In this document: piece after piece, positions 53,401 through 58,817 of the stretch | Layout of the letters: every line of letters begins with the position of its first letter | How positions within the stretch are numbered: the first letter of the stretch is position 1 | NCBI GenBank assembly: GCA_036937835.1 | Contig: CM072881.1 | Span: 5,735,501-5,799,500, forward strand | DNA: 64,000 nucleotides | DNA from: Pampus argenteus | Taxonomy: Eukaryota; Chordata; Actinopteri; Scombriformes; Stromateidae | Direction: 5' to 3' | Notes under the pieces: model-generated | Told to the model about the DNA's origin: nothing | Databases searched by the model: none | The model's input: only the letters and a program-made list of their open reading frames with translations | Translations under genes and position numbers: made by a program

Positions 53401-56218
53401 TCAAAGCTCAAACTCAAATCTCTATTACAGATCACAGCTATGATCGGGGGGAGATGGCTGCCTACCTGTCTGCAGGCTATCGGGGAATATTGTACCTCAG
53501 CAGGAGTCCAAGTGATCAAAGAACTGATTTTCAAGGTTTCCGGAAACCGAGGTAGCTGAAAACCTTGAAAATGGACTGAAAAAAACAAGTCTTCCTTTAA
53601 GCAACATAACATCACTTGCGTGCCAACAGCTGCTGGGGGTTGTTCTTGTCTTATTGAGATCCGACTAACAAGACCTTTTGTTTTTAGCAGTACAGTGATC
53701 CCTCGCCACTTCGCGGTTCACTTATCGCGGATTCGCTATTTCGCGGATTTTCATAATGCATTTTTTTTTTTTTTGGTGCATTGTGCTCTGCATTCTGATT
53801 CGCTAAAAACTCACTCCCGCTTCTTGTATCAAAACATAACATAACGTAATCGATGGTGGCATGTCGGTGTACAAGGATCTTTTTGCAAAGAAGAAAAAAG
53901 AGCGACAACAGCTGCCTATCACTATGTTCTTCTCCCGAACAAACACACCTGCACCGCGGGCTTCAGAAGAAGAGAACACTGCAGAGCGCAGTCAGGATGC
54001 AGCGGCCCAGTCTGAAGAGCAGTGAAACGGCCTACACGTGAGTCACTGTATTTGTATACATGTAATAGTTGCTAATTGTAAAAAAAAAAAAGTTTTCTAT
54101 TTCGCGGATTTCACTTATCGCGGGTCATTTTCGGAACGTAACCCCCGCGATAAACGAGGGATTACTGTAAACAAATTGGCGGCAAAGAGCGGGGATTACA
54201 CTGTGACATCCTTTTGTTGATTTGTGTTCCTCCTCTGAACTCCTAACCTTATCGGTCTCATTTCTTCAGCTATGCTCACAATCAAAGAGCCCCCTAGATC
54301 AAACCTGTCCTCTAACTTCCCCCCGGGCTCCCCTCATTGTCCTCACAGCACAATACAACAGCAGAAGTCATGAGATGGCTTAGGCCTCCTAACAGTGAGA
54401 AGAATAGACACGAGGACGTTCTTGCGAGGTCTTTAATTACAGTTCTGAGACTCGGCAAACAATGTGTCGTAGGAGGAGGGCATGAGCAGGCAGGGAGCTG
54501 GGGGGGGGGCTCGGTGATGCTGTTGTTGCCTTTAAGGCTTATCCGGTCGGTACAAGACAGTATGTACGAAGCAACCAGGCACTGCTAAAACATAAGTTTT
54601 ACCAAAGCGCTGGATGAAACATTCTGGATTACTGAAGCGAGGCTGAAAATAACACAACGCACATACGTTGCAGGAGTGTGTGGTGACCTGTGTGAGGAAT
54701 ATGTGTGTGTGTGAGTCATTCTGGGCTCAGTCCTGTGATATTCACCTATACTGCCTCTGTCTTATCAGCTAACACTGCCTCGATCAGATGTGGCTGATTC
54801 ACGGCATCAAAGGTTTTATCAAGAGTCAGGGAGGTTTTTTTTTTTTTTTTAAACCTATTATGCATGTTGGTGATGTGCAGGTCAGCAGATATCACGTTAC
54901 GATTGACGTCCTCTTTGATGCAGTATATTCCCCTCTTATCAATTAGTCACCCATTGCCTACATTTAAACAGATAATAGCCAATTTATACTTCCAGGATTG
55001 TATCCAAAAGTAGAGGTCTGCTACTCAATCTGATGGGTCCAAACAAAGTATCCGTTGTTTTTTTTTTTGTCAAGTTCAGGCTTCAGGCTCAAGTTGGGTG
55101 CAAGAAGCTGCGTGTTGATAGACGCGGGCTATTTCAGGTACCAGTGAGACAGTAAAATACAGTTCAAGAGGTTCAGTTGCAGAACCTGATTTGAGCCAGG
55201 GACAACTATTGTGGCAGATAACCCTCTCGTAGCCTCAGTTGAGATGATGGATTTAACTCGCTGAAGACATACAAGTGTTTTCACAGTTTTCTCCCCGTGA
55301 CGAGGAAACTGACCTTTACGTGTGAAATCTGTGGAGTTCCTACTTCACACTCTGACTGTATCTGTACCAAAGCAGGCACTATCCTCGGGTCTTTTTGCGT
55401 TTCAAAATTATGCTTTGCTTTAGAAAATAGTGTGTCTGCGTGATAGTGAAATAAAAATGTGACTTTAGCCTGAGGATAAATTAAATTATTTCCTTCTCTG
55501 TGTATAACAAAGGCACCTCTGCTGCTACAAACATACAGAAAAAAATTGATTCTAGCATATTAAAGTTAGTATTCTAGGTTTCAGTGCCTTAAGGCCTCAA
55601 ACTAAAACCCATGAAATCAGCTCTTCACTTGTTCTAAATGTTGCAAGTATGCAGTCGGTGAGTGATTATTAAATCAAAAGGAGCCTTTGCTTAAATCAGA
55701 GGGGGTAAAAAAAACAAAAAAACCTTTTTGGGTAACTCGACAATTAAAAAACATCACTCTTAAAAACAATAATGCGCTTCATCTATTTCCATGCCATGAG
55801 AAGTGTGTCCAGTAAATGATTATTTCCTCTCAGAGAGGGAGATCCTTGGAAACTTAGTGTATTCTAGACACACAACTAACCAGCCACTCACTTTGAATAT
55901 AAAGACCCACACAGAGGCATGTCACAAGTAGTCATGTCTGCCTTGATGTAGCCAATGACAGGGCCCTGGTACAAGGTCCCTGTTGGCCAGTGGCAGACGT
56001 GAGGGTAATAGCCAATCAGGTGGCAGACGGTAAGCGGTGATGTGGTGGGGGCATAGGCCTGGGATTTTTGGTTTTTGTTGGCAGCTGGTGGATGAAGCCT
56101 GCGAAATGTATCTGTCACTTCCACTGGCAGCTCTGCCATGTTAGCGCATCAATCAATGCCAAAGCCCAGGAACGTGGACACCAGCCCGGGAACAATGTGT
56201 TCGCTAATACAAGTCTGA

Positions 56219-56249
<31 letters not shown>

Positions 56250-57589
56250 TGTTTTAAGATGAGATCCAGCCTTTCTCTTCCAATAAAGACTTAAGGTAAG
56301 AGAGCGAGAATAGAGCGATGTCTGGCTGTAGACGACGAGGCCGAGCGAGTACTAACAGTTTATACATGTGCTGATCCAGGTTCAGATGGCTCACATATTT
56401 GGCAGCAATAGTCGAGTATCAACAAGATATTCGACTTAGAGCCTAAATGTGGAAGGTTTACACCACCTTGGATTGACAGATTGAGTGAACCTTGCTGACC
56501 TGCAAATGCACACCGATATGAGCTACTTAATCTAAATTATGCATCAGCTGAGGCGTGCCGCACCGTCTCGTCTGCATCTTTAGCTATATATCAGCCCGGC
56601 TCTGCTTCCACCTCATATCTGGACTGTGTTTAGGATTTACTGGACTACTTGATATTGAAATGCAGCTACAGCTCCAGCATACACAAGGACAGTACATTTT
56701 TCTTATGCTCGCCAAAACACAGAGATTATTACAAGTGTCGGTTCATGTTATAGGATTCATCATTTTTAAAACTGACAGCAGAAGAACCATTCAGGACTGT
56801 TTATCAACTTACACTGATGGCAGCCTATTTGATTTGGATTTTATAGCAGCTTGCACTAAATATATTTCCATTTATGGGCGTGAACAGCTAAACCCCAACA
56901 ATTATCTGGTAGTGCCATATAAAATATTGGTTGATGATGTCTTAATTGAAGTACCTGGTCAGCAAAAAACTGAAAATTGTAAGACTGTAAAGTTAGCTGG
57001 TTAGTTAGACAGTACCGTGTACTCTGAACGGTAAAACTTTTTCTACCAACCCAACAACTGCTTAATAATGGAACTGCAAAAAAAAAAAGAAAGCCTTACT
57101 CAGTCAATGCCATTCATCCAACAACTAAAGCACCCATGTATTACAAATTCAGTTAAGTGTGACTCAAAATAGCCTGAGCCCCACAAGAAAGATCCCCACC
57201 CAGAGTCATGATTAATGCTGCGAGCTTCTCCGCAGGACTTGATTAGGCTGCTACCACCGCCTCTACCCGATGACATTTTCCCTGCAGGGCCAGAACCAGA
57301 CCAAATCATCCACGCATTAATGCTGCTATTAGTCGTGTGATTAGGATGAGGGATGGTTGGATGCCTAATGAGCGAGTCTGTACATGGCTATGTGCTCTCA
57401 GCGTGTGTGTGTGTGTGTCTGTGTGTGCGTGGCCTAATGAGCGGCAGTGGACCCCTACCGCGGCTTTGATTGACAAGAGGGTGAGATTACAGAAGAGGTT
57501 TGGGGGTGTCATCGGTAGAGGGATGGGAGAGATGGGAAGGGGGTTGATGTCCCATTCATGCACTACATGGAGTAAACACCTGCATACAA

Positions 57590-57621
<32 letters not shown>

Positions 57622-58817
57622 CCTGGGGATTGTTGCTCAGTTTTGCAATCTCCTCTGAACAATTGAGGCGCTAATGACATAATATGTGTCCGTATTTAAA
57701 TAAAAACATTGCAGGGGGGCATTAAGGTTAAAAAACGATTTGGTGGACTGCTGGCTGGGTGCAAAATGTTTATGATTTATTTAAACATTAATGTGTGCAC
57801 TGGAAATTCAATCTGCGCTGAATAAACTCTAACGGAGAATGATGGGAAGAAAGGGCAGAGGAATGTGAAACTTTTTCAGGGAGGGAGGTGAAGAAACGGA
57901 AGAGGGGGGGGGTGACAGATGAAGCGAGCGACTCGGGGATTTGTGTGTTTGCATCGCAATGAACAAGCGTAATAGTCTGCGTGTGTGTGAGTGTTGCTAT
58001 GAACTACAGTCATTTAATAAAAAGGCGTTGAGTTGGAAAATTGCAAACAAATCTGTCTGAGTTCAAAGCTGACTGGCTGGGGGAAGCCAAAACACAGAGA
58101 CGGCGCGGCGAGGCGAGGCGAGGCAGCATACTAAGCGTGGATCGGCTTGTCTCTGACCTACATTCCAGCGCTGTGTAGGAATTCAATCCACCTGCACAAT
58201 AGCTAATTATAACAAGTTCCACAACAAAAGAGCCAAAAGTCCACTGATTAAACTGACAAGCAAGATATTAATCTTATATGTCAGTTTTTAGATCTTTCAA
58301 ATAAATTAATTCTGTTTGAATTTTGTCCTCAATTACCGTGTAATGATAAAAATGTGGGCACATTCAGGCCACAAAGAGTTAGATATGAATGCTTTGATAT
58401 TTGAATTCAAACTTCATTATGTTGGTTTGACAGTCCACAGTTCAAGCTGCGTCGAAACATCAACACTGTAAATCAATCCTTTATCAGTCTTTTCTTTGCT
58501 CTGACATATCACATGGAAATCACTTGAAATGACCAGCGACCATCTAACGGCTGCCCGGGTAAACCTCACGGGACAGCGTCCTTATCTTTAGCCGCCTGAT
58601 TTCAATTTAAGATGAAGTGAAGCGTATGTGTCTCTGGAGGAAGGCAAACGATGATGTTAGAGGGTAGTGTGTTCTCAGATGGGGTCTGGTGAAGGAGCTG
58701 AAGTGTGAGAAGCACTCACTCGGCACTCTGTTGATGGCTCTCAGCGGTCTCAGCACGCGAACCGTCCTCACCGCTGAAAAGCTGACGTTCTGCAGGTTGA
58801 GGGAGTACTCCAACATC
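5913..58817 (-). CDS. cacna1g: T-type calcium channel alpha-1G (Cav3.1), partial gene
   Basis: Overall span of the coding exons present. The protein is the pore-forming subunit of a low-voltage-activated plasma-membrane calcium channel: four domains of six transmembrane segments, S4 sensing voltage and S5-pore-S6 lining the pore. Exons on the minus strand, in transcript order: 58720-58817, 48214-48373, 45736-46030, 45117-45209, 44094-44994, 42983-43383, 32871-33022, 32033-32218, 30055-30169, 28427-28583, 18316-18409, 17166-17347, 16322-16651, 15418-15597, 14574-14674, 11032-11155, 7783-7851, 5913-6097. All have AG acceptors and GT donors and matching phases. Both gene ends are outside the window. 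Assignment to alpha-1G rather than 1H or 1I is from remembered family sequence, mainly the I-II polyhistidine/YHLGNG region, LGRAPSLKR, and domain III. One exon carries a frameshift, so the allele or assembly is not intact as read. Confidence 0.93.
6098..7782. other. Intron between IIIS2 and IIIS3-S4 exons
   Basis: AT-rich. It contains a (TTG)n run with adjoining T-rich tract at 6521-6555, (TG)n at 7069-7095 and a shorter TG-rich stretch at 7279-7310. No coding or RNA gene signal was seen. Confidence 0.7.
7069..7095 (+). repeat. (TG)n microsatellite
   Basis: TG run of about 27 bp. Confidence 0.95.
7783..7851 (-). CDS. cacna1g: cacna1g exon: domain III S2
   Basis: 69 bp, exactly 23 codons, ERIFLTLSNYIFTAIFVAEM then AIK. 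It is IIIS2, with the conserved acidic residue of the AEM motif that pairs with S4 charges. Acceptor TTTTGCAG, donor AAG/GTAATG, phase 0 to phase 0. Confidence 0.95.
8643..8690 (+). repeat. (TG)n microsatellite
   Basis: TG units with a few TC interruptions. Confidence 0.95.
10468..10492 (+). repeat. (TG)n microsatellite
   Basis: TG run of about 25 bp. Confidence 0.95.
11032..11155 (-). CDS. cacna1g: cacna1g exon: domain III S1
   Basis: 124 bp: one closing base plus 41 codons, FRFVCNKIITHKMFDHVVLV then IIFLNCITIAMERPRIEPSSA. It is IIIS1, nearly identical to the mammalian segment as I remember it. The acceptor follows an AG-rich (CT-rich on the sense strand) tract and ends CTCAG; the donor is GCA/GTGAGT. 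It leaves in phase 0 into ERIFLTLSN. Confidence 0.95.
11156..14573. other. Intron between II-III linker end and IIIS1 exons
   Basis: It contains a long (CA)n at 12103-12158, a T run at 13220-13231, and a purine-rich stretch at about 14088-14146. No coding signal recognised. Confidence 0.7.
12103..12158 (+). repeat. (CA)n microsatellite
   Basis: About 56 bp of CA units with one CGCG interruption; one of the longest dinucleotide runs in the window. Confidence 0.95.
14574..14674 (-). CDS. cacna1g: cacna1g exon: end of II-III linker before domain III
   Basis: 101 bp, 33 codons plus AG, SRFARLFRWLEKKQPEWCRQ then RDTWSLYLFPPES. The WCR(x)RDTWSLYLFPP block is the conserved cytoplasmic lead-in to IIIS1 of T-type channels (mammalian RDSWSAYIFPPQSR). 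Acceptor CCTTGCAG, donor AG/GTAGTA, phase 0 in and phase 2 out. The split codon AG+G gives the arginine before FRFVCNK. Confidence 0.92.
14675..15417. other. Intron, AT-rich
   Basis: About 740 bp of AT-rich intron between two II-III linker exons, with short A runs near 14912-14930. Nothing else recognised. Confidence 0.7.
15418..15597 (-). CDS. cacna1g: cacna1g exon: II-III linker, distal acidic part
   Basis: 180 bp, 60 codons, phase 0 to phase 0, from VPYLYRSASMHSSRPPSLSH through PPEHNDCNGKGSPSALGP to EDNTEDENAEEEANL. EHxDCNGK and the closing acidic (D/E)-rich run ending NL correspond to the mammalian Cav3.1 linker. Acceptor TATGTAG. The donor is TTG/GTCAGT, a weak site with C at +3, so this boundary is slightly less certain than the others. 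However, the next exon continues in phase with SRFARLFRWL. Confidence 0.88.
15598..16321. other. Intron with a long inverted repeat
   Basis: About 720 bp between two II-III linker exons. The only structure is the 16-bp perfect inverted repeat listed at 15876-15996. Confidence 0.7.
15876..15996. repeat. 16-bp perfect inverted repeat, 89-bp spacer
   Basis: CAGGTTTCCATTCCAG (15876-15891) and CTGGAATGGAAACCTG (15981-15996) are exact reverse complements. The pair could be the ends of a small foldback element or could form an intronic stem in the pre-mRNA. No target duplication is obvious. Confidence 0.85.
16322..16651 (-). CDS. cacna1g: cacna1g exon: II-III linker, LGRAPSLKR block
   Basis: 330 bp, 110 codons, phase 0 to phase 0. 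It reads TSARSSSPYAPWSSGSGRT, SRRSSWNSLGRAPSLKRQ, SGERRSLLSGE, an acidic stretch of Glu/Gly/Asp, then RTDSMSQSQG and SSMDLPPDALLQ. RSSPxxPW, SRRSSxNSLGRAPSLKR and SGERRSLLSGE match what I recall of mammalian Cav3.1, making this the best paralogue-defining exon. It is a cytoplasmic regulatory region rich in potential phosphorylation sites. Acceptor TCTCCAG, donor CAG/GTAGAC. Confidence 0.94.
16652..17165. other. Intron between II-III linker exons
   Basis: About 510 bp. It includes short direct repeats such as GACAGACAGAC near 16819 and trinucleotide-like ATCATCA around 16949. No gene signal. Confidence 0.7.
17166..17347 (-). CDS. cacna1g: cacna1g exon: II-III linker, PPLITHTAATPMP motif
   Basis: 182 bp: two closing bases plus 60 codons, PVNGHVDLKTSLTPPLITHT, AATPMPIPK, then DESRRGSNVSVDPACYDKSP. 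PPLIxHTAATPMP is a conserved block of the Cav3.1/Cav3.2 II-III linker. RRGS is a likely basophilic kinase site. The acceptor is tandem (TAG-TAG); the start given uses the second, and the first would extend the exon to 17350 and add one valine. Donor CCG/GTTAGT, leaving in phase 0. Confidence 0.9.
17348..17353 (-). promoter_or_regulatory. cacna1g: Tandem TAG-TAG splice acceptor
   Basis: On the sense strand a pyrimidine tract (CCCTTTTTCCTTTGC) is followed by TAGTAG. Both AGs are usable in frame. The nearer one yields V-PVNG, the farther one VV-PVNG after the split G from the previous exon. NAGNAG-type acceptors commonly give a mixture of isoforms differing by one residue. Confidence 0.6.
17354..18315. 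other. Intron between II-III linker exons
   Basis: About 960 bp. C homopolymer near 17562-17570 and T run near 18124-18137. No gene or RNA recognised. Confidence 0.7.
18316..18409 (-). CDS. cacna1g: cacna1g exon: proximal II-III linker
   Basis: 94 bp, 31 codons plus one base. It encodes GDASKSGSEIDSFPRSMED then VNGSKKDLSASA. In mammals I recall GFQAE joined to GDA(T/N)KSESEPDFFSPS, so this is the equivalent cytoplasmic segment straight after IIS6. It is acidic and serine-rich. Acceptor GTTAAG, donor GCAG/GTGAGA, phase 0 in and phase 1 out. A 10-kb intron separates it from the IIS6 exon. Confidence 0.9.
18882..18909 (+). repeat. (CA)n microsatellite
   Basis: CA run of about 28 bp. Confidence 0.95.
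20620..20643 (+). repeat. (CT)n microsatellite
   Basis: CT run of about 24 bp, followed 10 bp later by a short GAGAGAGAG run. Confidence 0.95.
20804..20923 (-). other. Candidate cassette exon in II-III linker
   Basis: Hypothetical. On the sense (minus) strand a GTGTGCTTCAG acceptor and a TCT/GTGAGT donor bound a stop-free 120-bp stretch, exactly 40 codons in phase 0. That fits the phase 0 junction between the 28427-28583 and 18316-18409 exons. It would insert KGELRVRLSRGSSPAPVRSA then a Thr/Ser/Pro-rich tail right after GFQTE. I remember mammalian Cav3.1 carrying an alternatively spliced insert at this same place, but the residues here do not resemble it. Splice-site pairs of this kind also arise by chance in a 10-kb intron. 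Confidence 0.25.
22338..22400 (+). repeat. (TG)n-rich imperfect microsatellite
   Basis: TGTGTG blocks interrupted by TATG and GAGT units. Confidence 0.9.
22724..22965 (+). repeat. Dispersed teleost repeat, copy 1
   Basis: GGGGGATCACCATAGTTATT, CAATCCATCCAATAACTGTT, TTATGGTGGCACTATAGGAA and CAGACTGGACCAAAGTGGTA appear in the order of a widespread perciform repeat. It is complementary to the copy at 37.8 kb in its first part. No coding capacity. Confidence 0.55.
23978..24001 (+). repeat. (AAAT)n microsatellite
   Basis: AAATAAATAAAT tetranucleotide repeat. Confidence 0.95.
26179..26202 (+). repeat. (TG)n microsatellite
   Basis: TG run of about 24 bp. Confidence 0.95.
28427..28583 (-). CDS. 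cacna1g: cacna1g exon: domain II selectivity filter and S6, frameshifted
   Basis: 157 bp where 156 would give 52 codons. It begins ILTQEDW, whose glutamate is the domain II member of the EEDD filter, and after one extra base resumes in another frame as NKVLYNGMAST, then IIS6 (ALYFIALMTFGNYVLFNLL) and VAILVEGFQTE. The sense strand reads TGGAAACAAAGTA where TGGAACAAAGTA would keep the frame. As read, translation goes Trp-Lys-Gln-Ser-Ile-Val-stop. Acceptor TCTAG, donor GAG/GTATAA. Conservation on both sides and correct flanking phases argue for a recent mutation or an assembly indel, not for an old pseudogene. Confidence 0.9.
28584..30054. other. Intron within domain II pore region
   Basis: About 1.5 kb, AT-rich, with A runs near 28611 and 29722. 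A 99-codon open frame on the plus strand (29228-29527) has no recognisable domain. No other features. Confidence 0.65.
30055..30169 (-). CDS. cacna1g: cacna1g exon: end of IIS5 and domain II pore helix entry
   Basis: 115 bp: one closing base and 38 codons, starting ILGMHLFGCKFGSERDGDT and ending LLWAIVTVFQ. It is the short extracellular turret of domain II and the first part of the pore helix. Acceptor GTGTTAG, donor CAG/GTGAGA, phase 2 in and phase 0 out. The next exon should continue directly with ILTQEDWN, and does. Confidence 0.94.
30858..31306. mobile_element. TTAA-flanked MITE, perciform type
   Basis: 449 bp with related ends: TTAAAGGAATAGTTCAACAT at the left and a reversed, diverged version (ending TTTTCCTTTAA) at the right. 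TTAA at both ends suggests a TTAA target. The opening AAAGGAATAGTTCAACATTT followed by GCTTATTCACTTTC is a repeat I recognise as frequent in perciform genomes. No coding capacity. Family name not assigned. Confidence 0.6.
31811..31850 (+). repeat. Compound (AT)n(AC)n microsatellite
   Basis: AT units to about 31837 followed by AC units to 31850. Confidence 0.95.
32033..32218 (-). CDS. cacna1g: cacna1g exon: domain II S4-S5
   Basis: 186 bp: one closing base, 61 codons, two opening bases. The sequence runs [20 protein letters not shown] through RVLKLVRFMPALQRQLVVL to CMLLMLFIFIF. IIS4 has the expected regularly spaced Arg/Lys residues (LRTFRLMRVLKLVR). The S4-S5 linker and IIS5 follow. Acceptor CGACAG, donor TTCAG/GTAGGC, phase 1 in and phase 2 out. 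GC content is clearly higher than in the surrounding AT-rich introns. Confidence 0.95.
32219..32870. other. Intron between IIS3 and IIS4 exons
   Basis: About 650 bp of AT-rich sequence; no repeats or coding signal recognised. Confidence 0.7.
32871..33022 (-). CDS. cacna1g: cacna1g exon: domain II S2-S3
   Basis: 152 bp, 50 codons plus AG. It starts PDELTNALEISNIVFTSLF and ends NIFDGIIVVI, with the final serine split across the junction. It covers IIS2, the short loop KVLVYGPFGYIKNPYN and IIS3 of the domain II voltage sensor, including acidic residues that pair with S4 charges in this fold. Acceptor TGTCCAG, donor ATCAG/GTGAGC, phase 0 in and phase 2 out. It joins seamlessly to VWEIVGQQ in the next exon. 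Confidence 0.94.
36531..36567 (+). repeat. (TG)n microsatellite
   Basis: Uninterrupted TG/GT run of about 37 bp. Confidence 0.95.
37800..38044 (-). repeat. Dispersed teleost repeat, copy 2 (opposite orientation)
   Basis: TTGTCCCCCTCTGGATGAAC then TGTAATAACTCTGATGAGCC is the complement of the first part of the 22.7-kb copy. It continues with GACCAAATACCGCTAAACTA, GTGCTAATTAGCAAATGTTA and GAGCATGTTAGCATCCTGAG, which are internal motifs of the same perciform family. Confidence 0.6.
38376..38410 (+). repeat. (CA)n microsatellite
   Basis: CA run with one CT interruption. Confidence 0.95.
40140..40165 (+). repeat. (TG)n microsatellite
   Basis: TG run of about 26 bp. Confidence 0.95.
41606..41770 (+). 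repeat. Long polypurine tract
   Basis: About 160 bp, overwhelmingly A and G on the plus strand, starting with (AG)n and continuing with GGAGGAAAAG-type units. On the transcribed sense it is polypyrimidine. It is followed 40 bp later by (TG)n. Confidence 0.85.
41811..41833 (+). repeat. (GT)n microsatellite
   Basis: GT run next to the polypurine tract. Confidence 0.95.
42983..43383 (-). CDS. cacna1g: cacna1g exon: distal I-II linker and domain II S1
   Basis: 401 bp: two closing bases plus 133 codons. It begins AQISCQLSARDLS (the A codon is split), includes a CPYC motif, an acidic stretch DSDSEGVYEFTQDLHHRD, a basic stretch RQPRKKHRR, then FWRLVCDTFRKIVDSKYFGR and transmembrane IIS1 (IMIAILINTLSMGIEYHEQ). 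CPYC and SEAVYEFTQD-like sequence are also present in mammalian Cav3.1 as I recall it. Acceptor GCTGCAG, donor CAG/GTGAGT, leaving in phase 0. The intron that follows is about 10 kb. Confidence 0.94.
43384..44093. other. Intron within I-II linker
   Basis: About 710 bp. It includes a C-rich run (43817-43834). Nothing else recognised. Confidence 0.7.
44094..44994 (-). CDS. cacna1g: cacna1g exon: end of IS6, gating brake and I-II linker
   Basis: 901 bp, 300 codons plus one base; the largest exon here. It opens with IGSFFMINLCLVVIATQFSE (end of IS6), then the helix-loop-helix gating brake region (TKQRESQLMKEQRVRFMSN through the KYLVHIIRKGAKQ stretch), which in Cav3 channels restrains opening. 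About one third in comes a polyhistidine tract (SVHHMVHHHHHHHHHYHLGNG-like), a strong alpha-1G mark. The rest is Ser/Pro/Ala-rich cytoplasmic linker with likely phosphorylation sites (SRSMKRNS, AESRRGS). Acceptor CCTTAG, donor GCAG/GTAGAC, leaving in phase 1. The distal linker is the least conserved part and I cannot align it fully to mammals. Confidence 0.94.
45117..45209 (-). CDS. cacna1g: cacna1g exon: domain I pore loop and S6
   Basis: 93 bp, exactly 31 codons, phase 0 to phase 0. It starts VITLEGWVDIMYFVMD and ends YFILLII. The glutamate of TLEGW is the domain I member of the T-type EEDD selectivity filter; the following hydrophobic stretch begins IS6. The acceptor is TTTAG/G and the donor is ATT/GTAAGT, close to consensus. 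It is only 122 bp upstream of the large I-II linker exon in transcript order and continues directly into IGSFFMINLCLVV. Confidence 0.95.
45210..45735. other. Intron within domain I pore region
   Basis: About 530 bp with no repeat or coding signal beyond ordinary intronic sequence. Confidence 0.7.
45736..46030 (-). CDS. cacna1g: cacna1g exon: domain I S5-pore extracellular loop
   Basis: 295 bp: one closing base plus 98 codons, from PLSVEREKYYHTEN to YAWIAIFQ. This is the large extracellular turret between IS5 and the pore helix. It has several cysteines, typical of disulphide-bonded loops in this family, and N-glycosylation sequons (NNT, NTT, NCS) around NTTCVNWNQYYTNCSAG. The conserved pore-helix entry GAINFDNICYAWIAIFQ follows. 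The cysteine in NICYAW (codon at 45760-45762) stands where I remember glycine in mammalian Cav3.1 and Cav3.2. Acceptor AAAAG, donor CAG/GTAAGG, leaving in phase 0. Open frames on the opposite strand here are shadows. Confidence 0.94.
46031..48213. other. Intron between IS5 and turret exons
   Basis: About 2.2 kb. (TG)n at 46790-46808 and 46867-46887 account for the longest open frame here (46791-47255, plus strand). A decayed repeat fragment with tandem AAGCT units lies at 48009-48110. Confidence 0.65.
48009..48110. mobile_element. Fragment of perciform MITE, reverse orientation
   Basis: CCCAGTCTTCATGCTAA followed by tandem AAGCT units and GGCTATATAATTT resembles the internal part of the same family as the copy at 30858, in opposite orientation (commonly ...CCAGTCTTTATGCTAAGCTAAGC). 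Termini are not preserved. Confidence 0.45.
48214..48373 (-). CDS. cacna1g: cacna1g exon: domain I S4-S5 linker and S5
   Basis: 160 bp. It completes a serine codon and then encodes 52 residues starting MRILVTLLLDTLPMLGNV and ending RCFVEDNFS. The hydrophobic run LLLCFFVFFIFGIVGVQLW is transmembrane segment IS5, which forms part of the inner pore wall. The acceptor is TCTCAG and the donor is TTT/GTGAGT, leaving in phase 2. The T supplied by the next exon makes the split codon TTT (Phe), where I remember leucine in mammals (NFSLPLS). Intron lengths are about 10.3 kb upstream and 2.2 kb downstream. Confidence 0.94.
50170..50432. mobile_element. Decayed MITE with GATTAATTAA / ATCGATTAAT motifs
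   Basis: From AGAGCCGCAAACAATAGGTG through TTTTGATAATCGATTAATAG, TTAAATGTGAATATTTTG and GACAGTAAACTGAATAT, this matches in order the motifs of a very common teleost non-autonomous element rich in CGATTAAT. Ends are eroded and no target duplication is clear. Confidence 0.55.
51627..51652 (+). repeat. (CA)n microsatellite
   Basis: CA run of about 26 bp. Confidence 0.95.
53527..53572. repeat. Nested inverted repeat and 14-bp palindrome
   Basis: ATTTTCAAGGTTT (53527-53539) is the exact reverse complement of AAACCTTGAAAAT (53560-53572). The left arm also overlaps a perfect palindrome GGTTTCCGGAAACC (53535-53548), so two alternative hairpins are possible. It lies about 120 bp from the Tigger-type element. 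Confidence 0.85.
53693..54167 (+). mobile_element. Tc1/mariner pogo/Tigger-type short DNA transposon
   Basis: 475 bp with imperfect terminal inverted repeats: CAGTGATCCCTCGC at the left and the reverse of CAGTAATCCCTCG at the right, each followed by TCGCGG-type subterminal repeats, flanked by TA target duplications (53691-53692 and 54168-54169). The TCGCGG-rich ends are typical of vertebrate Tigger elements. It is far shorter than an autonomous copy and keeps only the last part of a transposase gene (53861-54025), so it is an internal-deletion derivative that depended on an outside transposase. Confidence 0.85.
53861..54025 (+). pseudogene. Tigger/pogo transposase C-terminal remnant
   Basis: An in-frame stretch of 54 codons to a TGA stop, starting MSVYKDLFAKKKKERQQLPI. 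The frame opens upstream after a TAA at 53837-53839, so the methionine need not be a start. The (Y)KxLFxxKK basic block followed by QLPITMFF (residues 17-24) and then an acidic Ser/Ala/Glu-rich tail resembles the C-terminus of pogo/Tigger transposases. The QxxIxxFF pattern fits a PCNA-interacting motif. All catalytic and DNA-binding domains are missing. Confidence 0.6.
56219..56252 (+). repeat. (TG)n microsatellite
   Basis: TG run with one TATG interruption. Confidence 0.95.
57591..57620 (+). repeat. (CA)n microsatellite
   Basis: Uninterrupted CA run of 30 bp. Confidence 0.95.
58720..58817 (-). CDS. cacna1g: cacna1g exon: domain I S3-S4 (voltage sensor)
   Basis: 98 bp. It encodes one closing base, then 32 codons beginning MLEYSLNLQNVSFSAV and ending RAINRVP, then one opening base. 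The segment is the end of the domain I S3-S4 loop plus S4, with arginines every third residue (RTVRVLRPLR) that act as gating charges. The acceptor is TTGCAG and the donor is A/GTGAGT. It enters in phase 2 and leaves in phase 1; the A joins GT from the exon at 48373 to give the serine of the conserved VPSMRILVTL. It is the most upstream exon seen. IS1-S3 and the N-terminus were not found between here and the right edge. Confidence 0.93.

Larger units (their letters stand above)
48374..58719. other. Large intron between IS4 and IS5 exons
   Basis: About 10.3 kb. It contains a purine-rich tract 49636-49735, a MITE remnant 50170-50432, (CA)n 51525-51541 and 51627-51652, a palindrome/hairpin 53527-53572, the Tigger-type element 53693-54167, (TG)n 56219-56252 and 57402-57428, (CA)n 57591-57620, and GGCGA tandem units 58102-58122. 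A 149-codon plus-strand open frame (56555-57004) is not recognisable as a gene. Confidence 0.7.

Noticed and set aside
56555..57004. 149-codon plus-strand open frame, the longest outside the channel gene exons on that strand
   Set aside because: No recognisable domain, lies in a 10-kb intron, low-complexity-free but AT-rich composition like its surroundings, and no splice or promoter support; most likely chance.
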